Made by a program: the position numbers and the translations under genes. A stretch of DNA of 37,659 nucleotides from Bacteroidetes bacterium OLB12 (GTDB lineage: Bacteria; Bacteroidota; Bacteroidia; Cytophagales; Cyclobacteriaceae). The number at the start of each line of letters is the position of its first letter. Position 1 is the stretch's first letter. Of this stretch, positions 8,284 to 16,165 are shown one piece after another. Below the pieces are notes generated by a model. It worked only from the letters and a program-made list of their open reading frames with translations, had not been told where the DNA came from and searched no databases. Location: NCBI GenBank assembly GCA_001567185.1, contig LNFR01000041.1, forward strand, positions 1 through 37,659, read 5' to 3'.

Positions 8284-10575
8284 TTAATCCATTGACGATT
8301 TGTTGAAAAGCAAAAATCCTACATGCAATAAAACTCCCAGCTCGTTTTGCGCATCATCATAGTAATTTACGCTTAAGCTGATTGGCCCAACGGATGAGTG
8401 CAGCACCCAGCCGGCCGTAGCGGCAAAATAGATTTTGGTAAGATCGCGGCTAAAAACAACTTCTTGATTTTGCCCACGCACCATGGCCTCCAGGGGCTTA
8501 AACAGATAGCCTTCCAAACGGAAATCAAGACTCTTGCGAATGGCAAAAACATTTCGCCAGCCACCAGCTATATAATTATACGCTCTGAAGTTTTCGAGCA
8601 GCAGGGTGCGGCTATCCTGTATAGGATTAAAGCCGGGGGCATTGATCAGCGAGCCCTGGTAATTGCTAAAGGCGGGCTGGTTTGAAAGAACGCCATCCAG
8701 TAAATAGCCGGAACTATAAATGCCTTTTTTAAAATACTGTTCCAGGGTTATTCTTGCCTTTAACCAGTTGCGTGGAGAAGATTGGGTTTCTGTCAATAAA
8801 GAAGTGCTGCCAGGAATCAGTTTTTCATTTAATGAAAACCAGTTCAATGACAAAGAGAAATTTCTACCGGTTGATGCGTATTGTTTGCGATTTAGTGTAT
8901 TGGACAACAAGCCTATTTCCGATCGAAATCCACTTAAACGCAACACATCCAGTGTATCCGTAGATACGACTACAGAAGAATTTACAAACTGATCGCGGTT
9001 ATTAATATAAGCACTCCCCAGGGTAAGTTTGTAGTTTTTCCCAAAAGGAATAGCAAAATCTAATCCCATCTTTCTGTCTATTCGCGAAAGCACAGTAGGG
9101 GTTGTGGTGCGTCTGAATAAATCGCGGCCCTGCAGGAAATCCCAGTTGTTGACAGTAGCATAAGGTTCTAGATAATAAACACCACGATTGGGGATATCGA
9201 TGCGTGTTTTCAGTTGAACGGATTTATAAAAATTTCCGAGGTAGAAGTTGAGATTGGTGTGGGTGAGCGAACGATTGAAATAGTAGTAATTAATACCCAT
9301 GTAAATATGACTGATACCCCGCGTAGCGATGGCACCACCAAAATCGACCGGAAAGTTGTTTTGTGGTCTTTGTGAAAGAATGAAACTAAACTTGTTTTTG
9401 TCTTCGTTAAACGAAAATCCGGGGTAGAGATTTTTAAAGTAATCTTCCGAAACAAGGCGGTAAAATCCGGATTTGATTTCACTAAATGTGAGCGGCCGCT
9501 TGCCACTTTTGAAAAACCGATTAATAAATTTTTGCTGGTTTTCATTAAACCCATTGAACTCAAGGTGGTCTATGATAAACGGAGCGCTTCGGTTATTAAA
9601 TTTATTGCGGGCAGCAGCAACTTCATCGCAGGTAATGCGCCTGGCTATTTTGCTTTTTATTTCAGGCATCAGTTTCATGGTTTGCACATAGCCACTATCG
9701 ATTAGAGCCTGAGCGCGTGCAAAATCAAATGAGGTGTAGTTGGTAAGGTCTGGTTGAATGTACACCCCGCCTTCGGGAATATCAGATGGATCGGACTTAT
9801 CAAGAAACATGTATAAGAGCGAACGCGCAATTAACTTATCGTCTTTTCCAAAAGGATACTCTTCAAACACTTTAGACGAAACGTTGCTACCGATTATTAC
9901 CTCCGGATTAAAGGTTTGCTGCATTATATCGCCAGGAAAATTATTATAAACACCGCCATCAAAAAGATATTTGCCGTCAATACGAATGGGGCTGTAAAAG
10001 AAGGGTACGGTTTGCGTGGCCCGGATGGCATCGCTTAGTGAACCACTGCCAAGCGAAAGGGCAGTCTGCGTAAAAATATCCGAGGCAACTACCCGCAAGG
10101 GAACAAAAAGGCTATCAAAATTATCGTGGGCAATGGCCGAGGGCTGAGCAAATTTTTCAGCCAAAGCAAAGTTGAGAGAGAGGTCGCTGGCAAGACTGGT
10201 GTTGAATAGAACAGAAAAAGTGGAATCAAGGGAAAGGTTTAGCCGAAGAAAGGCTGCGTTGTCATCATCGCGATTGAAGTAATAATTATGCCCGCTCTCC
10301 AACTTGCCAGTCACCCATTCTAAAAATTCTTTGGAGAGCACAATCTCTTCAATTTGGTTGGGGCTCATGCCGGCCGCATAACAGCCGCCTATGATGCCCC
10401 CCATCGAAGTGCCGGTGATATAGTCAATCGGAATTTCGTTTTCTTCCAGCGCTTTTAAAACCCCCACATGCGCAATGCCTTTGGCACCACCACCACTTAA
10501 TACAAGACCAACTTTTTGTGAGTAGCCGCTAAATGCGATAAGAGACAATAATCCGATTATAGCCCGTAACCTCAT
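8284..10575 (-). CDS. Patatin-like phospholipase with C-terminal outer-membrane barrel
   Basis: 763 residues with signal peptide MRLRAIIGLLSLIAFSGYSQ. The patatin domain (about 21-320) has the oxyanion loop GGGAKG (28-33), nucleophile Ser57 in GTSMGG and catalytic Asp206 in FDGGVYNNFP. A POTRA-like segment follows (IIDHLEFNGFNENQQKFINR). The remainder, about 400-763, is rich in alternating aromatic strands that suit a 16-strand barrel of the type Vd (PlpD-like) family. The predicted role is a lipase secreted to or tethered at the cell surface. The catalytic dyad is intact. It lies 73 bases downstream of the M23 gene, with a hairpin between them. Confidence 0.9.
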   Translation of the reverse strand: MRLRAIIGLLSLIAFSGYSQKVGLVLSGGGAKGIAHVGVLKALEENEIPIDYITGTSMGGIIGGCYAAGMSPNQIEEIVLSKEFLEWVTGKLESGHNYYFNRDDDNAAFLRLNLSLDSTFSVLFNTSLASDLSLNFALAEKFAQPSAIAHDNFDSLFVPLRVVASDIFTQTALSLGSGSLSDAIRATQTVPFFYSPIRIDGKYLFDGGVYNNFPGDIMQQTFNPEVIIGSNVSSKVFEEYPFGKDDKLIARSLLYMFLDKSDPSDIPEGGVYIQPDLTNYTSFDFARAQALIDSGYVQTMKLMPEIKSKIARRITCDEVAAARNKFNNRSAPFIIDHLEFNGFNENQQKFINRFFKSGKRPLTFSEIKSGFYRLVSEDYFKNLYPGFSFNEDKNKFSFILSQRPQNNFPVDFGGAIATRGISHIYMGINYYYFNRSLTHTNLNFYLGNFYKSVQLKTRIDIPNRGVYYLEPYATVNNWDFLQGRDLFRRTTTPTVLSRIDRKMGLDFAIPFGKNYKLTLGSAYINNRDQFVNSSVVVSTDTLDVLRLSGFRSEIGLLSNTLNRKQYASTGRNFSLSLNWFSLNEKLIPGSTSLLTETQSSPRNWLKARITLEQYFKKGIYSSGYLLDGVLSNQPAFSNYQGSLINAPGFNPIQDSRTLLLENFRAYNYIAGGWRNVFAIRKSLDFRLEGYLFKPLEAMVRGQNQEVVFSRDLTKIYFAATAGWVLHSSVGPISLSVNYYDDAQNELGVLLHVGFLLFNKSSMD

Positions 10576-10596
10576 GCCCGCAGGATTTGGTGGTAA

Positions 10597-10621
10597 GTTA
10601 CTTTAAGAACAAAAAAGTAAC
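10597..10621 (-). terminator. Hairpin between M23 and patatin genes
   Basis: Perfect 8-bp stem GTTACTTT (10597-10604) with AAAGTAAC (10614-10621) and a 9-base loop. A run of six T on the minus strand overlaps the stem base. It could terminate or attenuate transcription from the M23 gene before the patatin gene. No strong T-tract follows the stem. Confidence 0.4.
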
Positions 10622-10648
10622 AGGAAAATTGTGCAAAATAATCGTGTC

Positions 10649-11968
10649 TTAATGCATGGCCACTTCCGGCTGTTCTTCCCGTGCAGGAAAAGGAATTAAT
10701 TGCAGTTGCTTAATAAGATCTGCTTTAACTTGTTCAAAAGCCGGAAAGAAATTGGCATCAATAGGTTGTGATGGTGGTAGCTCTACGCGGAGCGCATCTA
10801 CCTGCACACCATTTTTCCAAAAACGATAACATAAGTGAGGGCCGGTTGCCAGGCCGGTGCTGCCAACATAACCAATGGTTTGCCCCTGTCGCACACGCGT
10901 GCCGGGCGTTATGCCGCTGGCAATTTTTGACATGTGCAGGTAGCCGGTTGTGTAGGTGCCATTATGTCGGATCTTTACATAGTTACCATTATTGGTTTTG
11001 TATTGTGCCTCTTCCACAATTCCATCACCAACGGAGCGAATGGGTGTGCCTGTGGGGGCAGCAAAGTCGGTACCCAGGTGCGGCCTGAAAACTTTAACCA
11101 CCGGGTGAAACCGGTTTTGCGAATAGCGTGAACTGATGCGTGTAAATTCGATAGGGTATTTTAACAAGGCTTTGCGCAAACTGTTGCCGGCCTCGTCAAA
11201 ATAATCGGGTCCATTACCCTGGTCGAAAGGAAAGGCATAATATCCGTTTCCGGAATGTTCGAAGTAAACACCCAGGATGCGTCCAATACCCACGGGTTTT
11301 TCTTCTACGATGTTCTCTTCATAAATTAACTTAAACTGATCGCCTTTTTGCAAACGCTGAAAGTCAACCTGCCAGGCAAAAATATCAACAAACTTATTGG
11401 TCAGATCGTGCGAAATATTCATCGCTTCGATGGTGTGGGAAAGGGTGGACTCAATGCGGCCCGAGATACTTCGCTGAAGGGTATCAACTTTGCGCTGACA
11501 GGCCTCTACCAGCAGCGAATCTTTTAAATGAAATACCACATAATCAATCGGGTTTGGTTCGTACACTAAGGCCTTAATTGTTTTTATCGAATCGTGTTCT
11601 ACCAATAAAGTATATTTTTTGTGTGCCGATATTTTCCTGAAATCATAGACCGAGCGTGGCAACAGGTTAAGTTGTTGCTTTACGGAAGGTGAAACATAAT
11701 AGCCCTCCAGCAGATCGGTAAAGCGTTGGTTCTTTTTTACTTCATCTTCTACAACCGATAAATTGTTTACCACCATTCCGTGCATAAACACCGGAAGAAT
11801 AATTTCGCGCTCTACGTGTGGAATAGAATCAGGTTCGGAAGCATAATCGCCATCTTGCGAAAGCCATGATGTTTGGCTGTCGATCAGAAAAAACAAACCG
11901 ATTGTAATTCCCAGTACAAAAATGCCAAGGGCGCCACGCGTAACCCATTTGTTGTGGAGAAAACTCAT
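10649..11968 (-). CDS. MepM-like M23 peptidase with altered zinc ligand
   Basis: 439 residues. An N-terminal membrane anchor (about 10-30, GALGIFVLGITIGLFFLI) is followed by an OapA/Csd-like middle region and the LytM/M23 domain (about 275-385). The region ISSRYSQNRFHPVVKVFRPH aligns with MepM-type peptidoglycan endopeptidases. Zinc and catalytic residues are His297 and Asp301 (HLGTD), His345 (TGYLH) and His378. The final ligand of the HxH motif is Cys380 (GPHLCY where relatives usually have GPHLHY). It is either an active enzyme with an altered zinc site or a regulatory degenerate LytM factor. It probably acts in the periplasm on peptide cross-links, and a consensus promoter lies upstream. 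Confidence 0.9.
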   Translation of the reverse strand: MSFLHNKWVTRGALGIFVLGITIGLFFLIDSQTSWLSQDGDYASEPDSIPHVEREIILPVFMHGMVVNNLSVVEDEVKKNQRFTDLLEGYYVSPSVKQQLNLLPRSVYDFRKISAHKKYTLLVEHDSIKTIKALVYEPNPIDYVVFHLKDSLLVEACQRKVDTLQRSISGRIESTLSHTIEAMNISHDLTNKFVDIFAWQVDFQRLQKGDQFKLIYEENIVEEKPVGIGRILGVYFEHSGNGYYAFPFDQGNGPDYFDEAGNSLRKALLKYPIEFTRISSRYSQNRFHPVVKVFRPHLGTDFAAPTGTPIRSVGDGIVEEAQYKTNNGNYVKIRHNGTYTTGYLHMSKIASGITPGTRVRQGQTIGYVGSTGLATGPHLCYRFWKNGVQVDALRVELPPSQPIDANFFPAFEQVKADLIKQLQLIPFPAREEQPEVAMH

Positions 11969-12009
11969 TACAAAAAAAATTATGGGCTAATGCCCCGGGT
12001 TAAGTTTAA

Positions 12010-12034
12010 AAAATCGGGTTTTCACCCGGATTTT
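12010..12034 (-). terminator. Intrinsic terminator-like hairpin before the M23 gene
   Basis: The stem is AAAATC plus GGGT (12010-12019) against ACCC plus GATTTT (12024-12034), with one bulged G and a TTTC loop. On the minus strand the stem is followed by a run of six T. It can end transcripts from the gene at 12144-13130. It also falls at the very start of the predicted M23 transcript, so an attenuator role is possible. Confidence 0.5.
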
Positions 12035-12065
12035 CAAAGGTAGCGATAGAATGTTACGTGGGCAA
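12035..12065 (-). promoter_or_regulatory. Putative promoter of the M23 gene
   Basis: On the minus strand TTG (12065-12063) is followed after 20 bases by TACCTTTG (12042-12035). This fits the Bacteroidota -33/-7 pattern with an exact TAnnTTTG. The predicted transcription start is near 12030, giving a leader of about 60 bases before the ATG at 11968. Confidence 0.5.
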
Positions 12066-12143
12066 GAATAATTTTAGTGTTTGAATTGCGAAGGTGTTGC
12101 AAGAAAAGCCGATAGTCAAACTCCTTCACCACGATTCATAGTG

Positions 12144-13130
12144 TTAATAATTCAATTGCTGGCGCATGTGATACAAGTGATTGGTTAAAGCCTGCTGCCA
12201 ATCGGTGTCAGCATCCCACACATTGCCCAGAAAAAGATTTCCAAACTCTAACTGCTTTACATAGAACTTATAAATGATTGTATTTGCCGGAATCGTTTTT
12301 AGTTGTGCTTCGTTGTTTACAATTGCTGCGGAAGAAAGCACATTACCGGTCTTAGACAGATCGTATTCCAGAATTTCGCGGGCAATAGCCCCGGTCGTGT
12401 GCATAAAGCGGATTATAGTTTTAAAGCCTTTTGCCTCAAGTTCTGATTCGGGGATATCGGCATTTACAAGCTCATACTTTAACGGGAAATGTGTTTTCAG
12501 TATCTGCTCAAGCTGCGCATCATCTTTCTCATTTCCCATAGAAGGAACCGCCACCTTAAATGATTTTACAAGCGCAGTATAAACCTCGCTGCGTCTGCCG
12601 TCAAAATATTTAAAAGTATTTCCCGTTTCGGGGAAATCGTTGATGAGCAGGTTATGTTTTTTCTGATTACTTACCGCAAAGCGAAAAACCATCAACAACA
12701 ATTCTTTTAAGGAGGCATGATTTTGTTGCCACCCGGGCGCACCCGGATCGGATAAATTTCCCTTTCCATTAAACCTGAAGAAAGTTAATGCGTAGGAAGA
12801 GCGCTTTGAGAAAAGAATGATAAAGGAAATGTTACGGATATTCAGATATCGGGCAAAGGCTTGTTGCGGATCGGCTCCGGCCAAAACCCGGTTACTTTCA
12901 AAATAGGATACCGCATCGATGCCGGTTTGTTGAAAGGCTTTTTGTGTTTCTTCTAACTCTTTTGGTGTGATGGCCTCATCAAACAAAACCACCGAACGAA
13001 GGGCCAATAACTCATCCGGCACATGTGCGGATAACGAAAGGCTCTTGACAAGACTCTCCGGGGTGTGGGCTTGTTGAGCAAAAGCACTAAGGGGTGCCAC
13101 AAAAATTAGAACCAGCAACTTTAGTTTCAT
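12144..13130 (-). CDS. Secreted protein of unknown function
   Basis: 328 residues with signal peptide MKLKLLVLIFVAPLSAFAQQ. I do not recognise a family. The mature part is mixed alpha/beta without obvious catalytic motifs. It has a segment reminiscent of a Rossmann-like alternation (LRSVVLFDEAITPKELEETQ; NIRNISFIILFSKRSSYALT) and later an amphipathic strand/helix region (EQILKTHFPLKYELVNADI). There are no repeats and only the signal peptide is strongly hydrophobic. It follows the Rieske gene by 33 bases on the same strand and may be the last gene of that transcription unit. A terminator-like hairpin lies about 110 bases downstream. Confidence 0.7.
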   Translation of the reverse strand: MKLKLLVLIFVAPLSAFAQQAHTPESLVKSLSLSAHVPDELLALRSVVLFDEAITPKELEETQKAFQQTGIDAVSYFESNRVLAGADPQQAFARYLNIRNISFIILFSKRSSYALTFFRFNGKGNLSDPGAPGWQQNHASLKELLLMVFRFAVSNQKKHNLLINDFPETGNTFKYFDGRRSEVYTALVKSFKVAVPSMGNEKDDAQLEQILKTHFPLKYELVNADIPESELEAKGFKTIIRFMHTTGAIAREILEYDLSKTGNVLSSAAIVNNEAQLKTIPANTIIYKFYVKQLEFGNLFLGNVWDADTDWQQALTNHLYHMRQQLNY

Positions 13131-13163
13131 GTAAACAACTAACGTCCGAAAGTTAGAAACATT

Positions 13164-13485
13164 TTACAGACCAATATAAACCCCATCGGCTTCAATCTTA
13201 ATGGGAAAAGTTTCCAGGTCTGCTGCGCGCTGCTGATACTCGCGCCCTGTGCGTAAATCAAACTGGTAACCGTGCAAGGGGCACACGATTTCATTCGCAA
13301 AGTTTACTTTTCCCTTGCTTAGCGATTCTCCATTGTGTGTACAACGATTGCTTACAGCAGCGAAATTTTTTTCCTTGCCGCACCAGGCAAATGTGTTTTT
13401 CATGAACCACAAGCAATCGTGGTTGATGATCAGCAACCCGATTGAATGCTTCTTGCGAACTATTGAAAATCTTTACCCAGTTCAT
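13164..13485 (-). CDS. Rieske [2Fe-2S] ferredoxin-like protein, one frameshift
   Basis: Small soluble Rieske protein of the kind that donates electrons or acts beside oxygenases. The cluster-binding motifs are intact: CTHNGESLSKG (CxH) and CPLHGYQFDLRTG (CxxH). The N-terminus MNWVKIFNSSQEAFNRV, through ICLVRQGK, is in one frame from the ATG at 13485. The cluster-binding part is in the next frame. Removing one base from the T7 run at 13366-13372 joins them as RQGKNFAAVSNRCTHN and gives about 106 residues, the usual length. The second frame alone also has an ATG at 13436, but that would lack the proper first strand. It sits between the response regulator and the secreted unknown, and its redox partner is not in the window. 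Confidence 0.8.
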
Positions 13486-13506
13486 GCAGTAAAGATAGTT
13501 GGTTTT

Positions 13507-14150
13507 TCAAACCAATCGGTTTTGAATGGCCTTTTGTACTGCTTCGGTTTTGTTGTTTACCTGAAGCTTGCTATAAATGTTTTGAATGTGTTTGCGTACG
13601 GTACCACTGCTGATAAAGAGATTGGCCGCAACCTGGTCGTAAGTAAGGCCGCCTTTCAATTGCTCCAACAATTCAATCTCACGGGCAGTTAGTCCAAAAT
13701 CTTGTTTGGGAATGGTGTGTGTTATTGGGTTGCGCAGAAGAGCAAGGGTTTTATAGGCAATAGCGGCCGACATGGAGGCCCCGCCCAGGGAGGTTTCTTT
13801 GATAGATCGCGAAAGCATCTCTGCGGGTTCTTCTTTTAAAAGATAGCCCGAGGCCCCGGCCATAATGGCTTCCAGAATTTTTTCGTCATCATCAAACGTA
13901 GTAAGCATAATTACTTTGATGTGCGGATATTTTTTGTGAGTTGGCGCGTAGTCTCAATTCCATTTAACTCAGGCATTTGAATATCCATTAACACTAAATC
14001 CACAAGGGGGTCTTGCTGCAGTTGATGCAATAACTGATTGCCATTAAATGCGGTGTGTTTAATGATAAACTCCGGTGTTCGAAGTTTCTCTACGATGGCT
14101 TTGAGAGCAAAGGTATTGTCTTCAGCGATGGCAATGCGAATGGATGTCAT
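13507..14150 (-). CDS. LuxR/NarL-type response regulator, one frameshift
   Basis: The receiver domain (MTSIRIAIAEDNTFALKAIV, phospho-acceptor Asp56 in LVLMDIQMPELNG) runs from 14150 to about 13930 and then hits a stop in the raw frame. The rest of the receiver and the HTH domain (LTAREIELLEQLKGGLTYDQ, SSGTVRKHIQNIYSKLQVNN) continue in the next frame to 13507. Adding one base to the T6 run at 13930-13935 gives LTKKYPHIKVIMLTTFDDDE and a 214-residue protein of normal length. It should be phosphorylated by the TPR histidine kinase encoded about 2 kb upstream on the same strand and act as a transcription factor. Targets are unknown. The two genes between them are natural candidates. Confidence 0.88.
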
Positions 14151-14213
14151 GAAAAAGAAGAAATAAATCCCGCCCCTGCAGCTGGGATTTGATTTGAAGA
14201 TAAAGGACAGAAT

Positions 14214-15215
14214 CTATTTTTCTGCATTCTTATAGAAAATCTCCAGCGATTTGTTGATCAGGTCGCCCCCTAATTTTAAGGAAGCGGCTTTGTATTTTTC
14301 CGGATCGCAGGCGGCTTCGTGGCTTACCGTTTCGTTTTTGTTTTCGGTTGTAACAACGGAGTAGTACCCGGCATCATAAACTTTATTGAGGGCGGCACTG
14401 TTAAATTCTTTAAACTTCTTATCGAAGAAAACGCCTTCGGCAGTAACTTTCTTTTTAAGCACGATGGGCAGGTATGATTCGGCCTGGCCCATGCCCGCAT
14501 TGCCATATACAAACTTTACCATGTTTTGGCGCAACGCACCGGCCGTTCCGGCCACGCCCGGCTCCAAACCAAAATCAACCGTTGCCTTTACAGCAGAAAA
14601 TCCTAACATGCCTGAGCTGGCAGCATCCATTTCAACAAACGGAAATACCATGCTTACATCAAGCACAATGGCATCGTTTAATTGTTTTGATAAGATTGAA
14701 CTTTTGTCTGTAAATGTTCCTTTCTCTTTTCCGCCCTTCGATTCATCTTTTACAAAATAGCTATAACCGGTTGGTGTAATCATTACATGCCCGGCCATTT
14801 GTGAAAAGGATGCCTTGCCACCGGTTTTCAAAACCCAATCTTTATAATGTTCTGTTTTGGCGGCCTCTTCGGCATGCACCAATTCAAATCCCTTACGCGT
14901 TAAACTTGCAATAAGATCGTTGTAGAGGTTGTCTGTTACTTGTTGAAAATCTGGTAAGTCCACCCCCGTAATTGCTACTGCCATGCTGGTTTTGGTTGCG
15001 CCCTTGCGCACACCCTCGCTGCTTTTGGCTGTGGCAGAAGCCATTACCTGAAATAAGACACGAAAACTTTGGATATAAACTTTGCGGGGAGCCTTGCTGA
15101 ATTTGCCAGTACGATAGCTGGCTAATTCATCTACTAGTACTTCGCCAGAATAGGTTTGCGCCAGGGCCGAAGCGGTAATAACCAGCGATACGATAAAAGC
15201 ACACAATTTTTTCAT
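14214..15215 (-). CDS. Secreted protein of unknown function
   Basis: 333 residues with signal peptide MKKLCAFIVSLVITASALAQ. I do not recognise a family. Features seen are a Ser/Thr/Lys-rich stretch (MASATAKSSEGVRKGATKTS), a segment with strand-turn-strand character (VLDVSMVFPFVEMDAASSG), one Cys in the mature protein and no lipobox. The C-terminus is helical (LKLGGDLINKSLEIFYKNAE). It lies 42 bases after the outer-membrane-barrel-like gene and 63 bases before the response regulator, all on the same strand. That placement suggests coexpression with the two-component system. Confidence 0.7.
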   Translation of the reverse strand: MKKLCAFIVSLVITASALAQTYSGEVLVDELASYRTGKFSKAPRKVYIQSFRVLFQVMASATAKSSEGVRKGATKTSMAVAITGVDLPDFQQVTDNLYNDLIASLTRKGFELVHAEEAAKTEHYKDWVLKTGGKASFSQMAGHVMITPTGYSYFVKDESKGGKEKGTFTDKSSILSKQLNDAIVLDVSMVFPFVEMDAASSGMLGFSAVKATVDFGLEPGVAGTAGALRQNMVKFVYGNAGMGQAESYLPIVLKKKVTAEGVFFDKKFKEFNSAALNKVYDAGYYSVVTTENKNETVSHEAACDPEKYKAASLKLGGDLINKSLEIFYKNAEK

Positions 15216-15257
15216 ATTATTTTTAATGATTGATTTAACAGAATTTCAATTCCTTTT

Positions 15258-16094
15258 TTAATCCCAGTGCAACCAGTTGAATGACGCCACCACACCGAAA
15301 GTGGTTATAACAGAGTTTGCACCAATTCGTGTTGAGGATGAGTTGTCGTTATAGAAGAACGATTCCTTGTAATCAAAGAACTGAGCATAAGCTGTGAAAG
15401 TAAATCGTCTGTTAACAACAGCCGAAGCCTCCACAGAAATTCGCTTGCGACCACCCAATCCGAACTTATCGTTTACATCGCGCTTCAAAAACCAATCGTA
15501 ACTAATAGTAATGCGCGAGTGATCAGTAAGATTTTTGAGTGGCTCAAAAATGTTTAGCCCGGTTCCGAAAGAAAGTGCACCAATTTCACCTCCTCCAATT
15601 CCATTATCAATAGCATCGCCCCGCCCCTTGCGGTCTGCTTCGGCTATTCCAATTCCTTCAAAGCCGGCCTGCAAGGTTGGCCCGATTAAATTTTGTTTGC
15701 CGGGCGACCAGGCTAACTGCCCGTATAAAAACTTATCGTTGAAAAGAAACCGCGAATCTTCACCGGCACCTTTCCGATCTTCCCAGTCTCGCAATTTGGG
15801 GCCAGGGGTTTTCATTATTCCCAATCCGGCAAGGCCACCCATCAACAAACCGCTGGCATCCATCTTATGCCAGGTACCCTCATCATATTGTTCTTTGGTA
15901 AACGACACAATTATTCCCGAAGCAAAGTCATTGGCTCCGGTATTCCCCATCAGGTAGGCGGTTTTAAGTGTGTTTGCCTGATACCCAATTCCAAAAGCGG
16001 CATAGTTATCTTCCTGGGTAAAACCGGTGTTTAGTAAAGCGAGCATACTGCCCAGCAGGCTGATTTTACGAAGATTAAAAAATCTGTTTATCAT
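15258..16094 (-). CDS. Probable outer-membrane beta-barrel protein, unknown function
   Basis: 278 residues with an N-terminal signal (about 1-26, ending NTGFTQ). The rest shows glycine-rich alternating strands typical of small barrels (YAAFGIGYQANTLKTAYLMG; ITISYDWFLKRDVND; FTFTAYAQFFDYKESFFYN). It ends in an aromatic-containing strand (VITTFGVVASFNWLHWD), as outer-membrane proteins often do. No family recognised. The 71-base gap separating it from the upstream kinase gene holds two dyads that could be an operator or terminator. Confidence 0.65.
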   Translation of the reverse strand: MINRFFNLRKISLLGSMLALLNTGFTQEDNYAAFGIGYQANTLKTAYLMGNTGANDFASGIIVSFTKEQYDEGTWHKMDASGLLMGGLAGLGIMKTPGPKLRDWEDRKGAGEDSRFLFNDKFLYGQLAWSPGKQNLIGPTLQAGFEGIGIAEADRKGRGDAIDNGIGGGEIGALSFGTGLNIFEPLKNLTDHSRITISYDWFLKRDVNDKFGLGGRKRISVEASAVVNRRFTFTAYAQFFDYKESFFYNDNSSSTRIGANSVITTFGVVASFNWLHWD

Positions 16095-16096
16095 GG

Positions 16097-16121
16097 TTCA
16101 ATTTTTTTAAACAAAATTGAA
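16097..16121. promoter_or_regulatory. 9-bp inverted repeat upstream of barrel gene
   Basis: TTCAATTTT (16097-16105) is the exact reverse complement of AAAATTGAA (16113-16121), with a 7-base spacer. It is 3 bases upstream of the ATG at 16094. It could be an operator or a leader hairpin that affects translation of the barrel gene. Confidence 0.45.
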
Positions 16122-16140
16122 GCACGATGTGGGTTATCTC

Positions 16141-16160
16141 AATACGATGAATATCGTATT
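16141..16160. promoter_or_regulatory. 8-bp inverted repeat after the kinase gene
   Basis: AATACGAT (16141-16148) pairs perfectly with ATCGTATT (16153-16160) around GAAT. It starts 6 bases past the kinase stop codon and lies about 50 bases upstream of the barrel gene. It may be the kinase terminator (no T-run follows) or a binding site for a dimeric regulator such as the nearby LuxR-type protein. Confidence 0.4.
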
Positions 16161-16165
16161 TGCAT

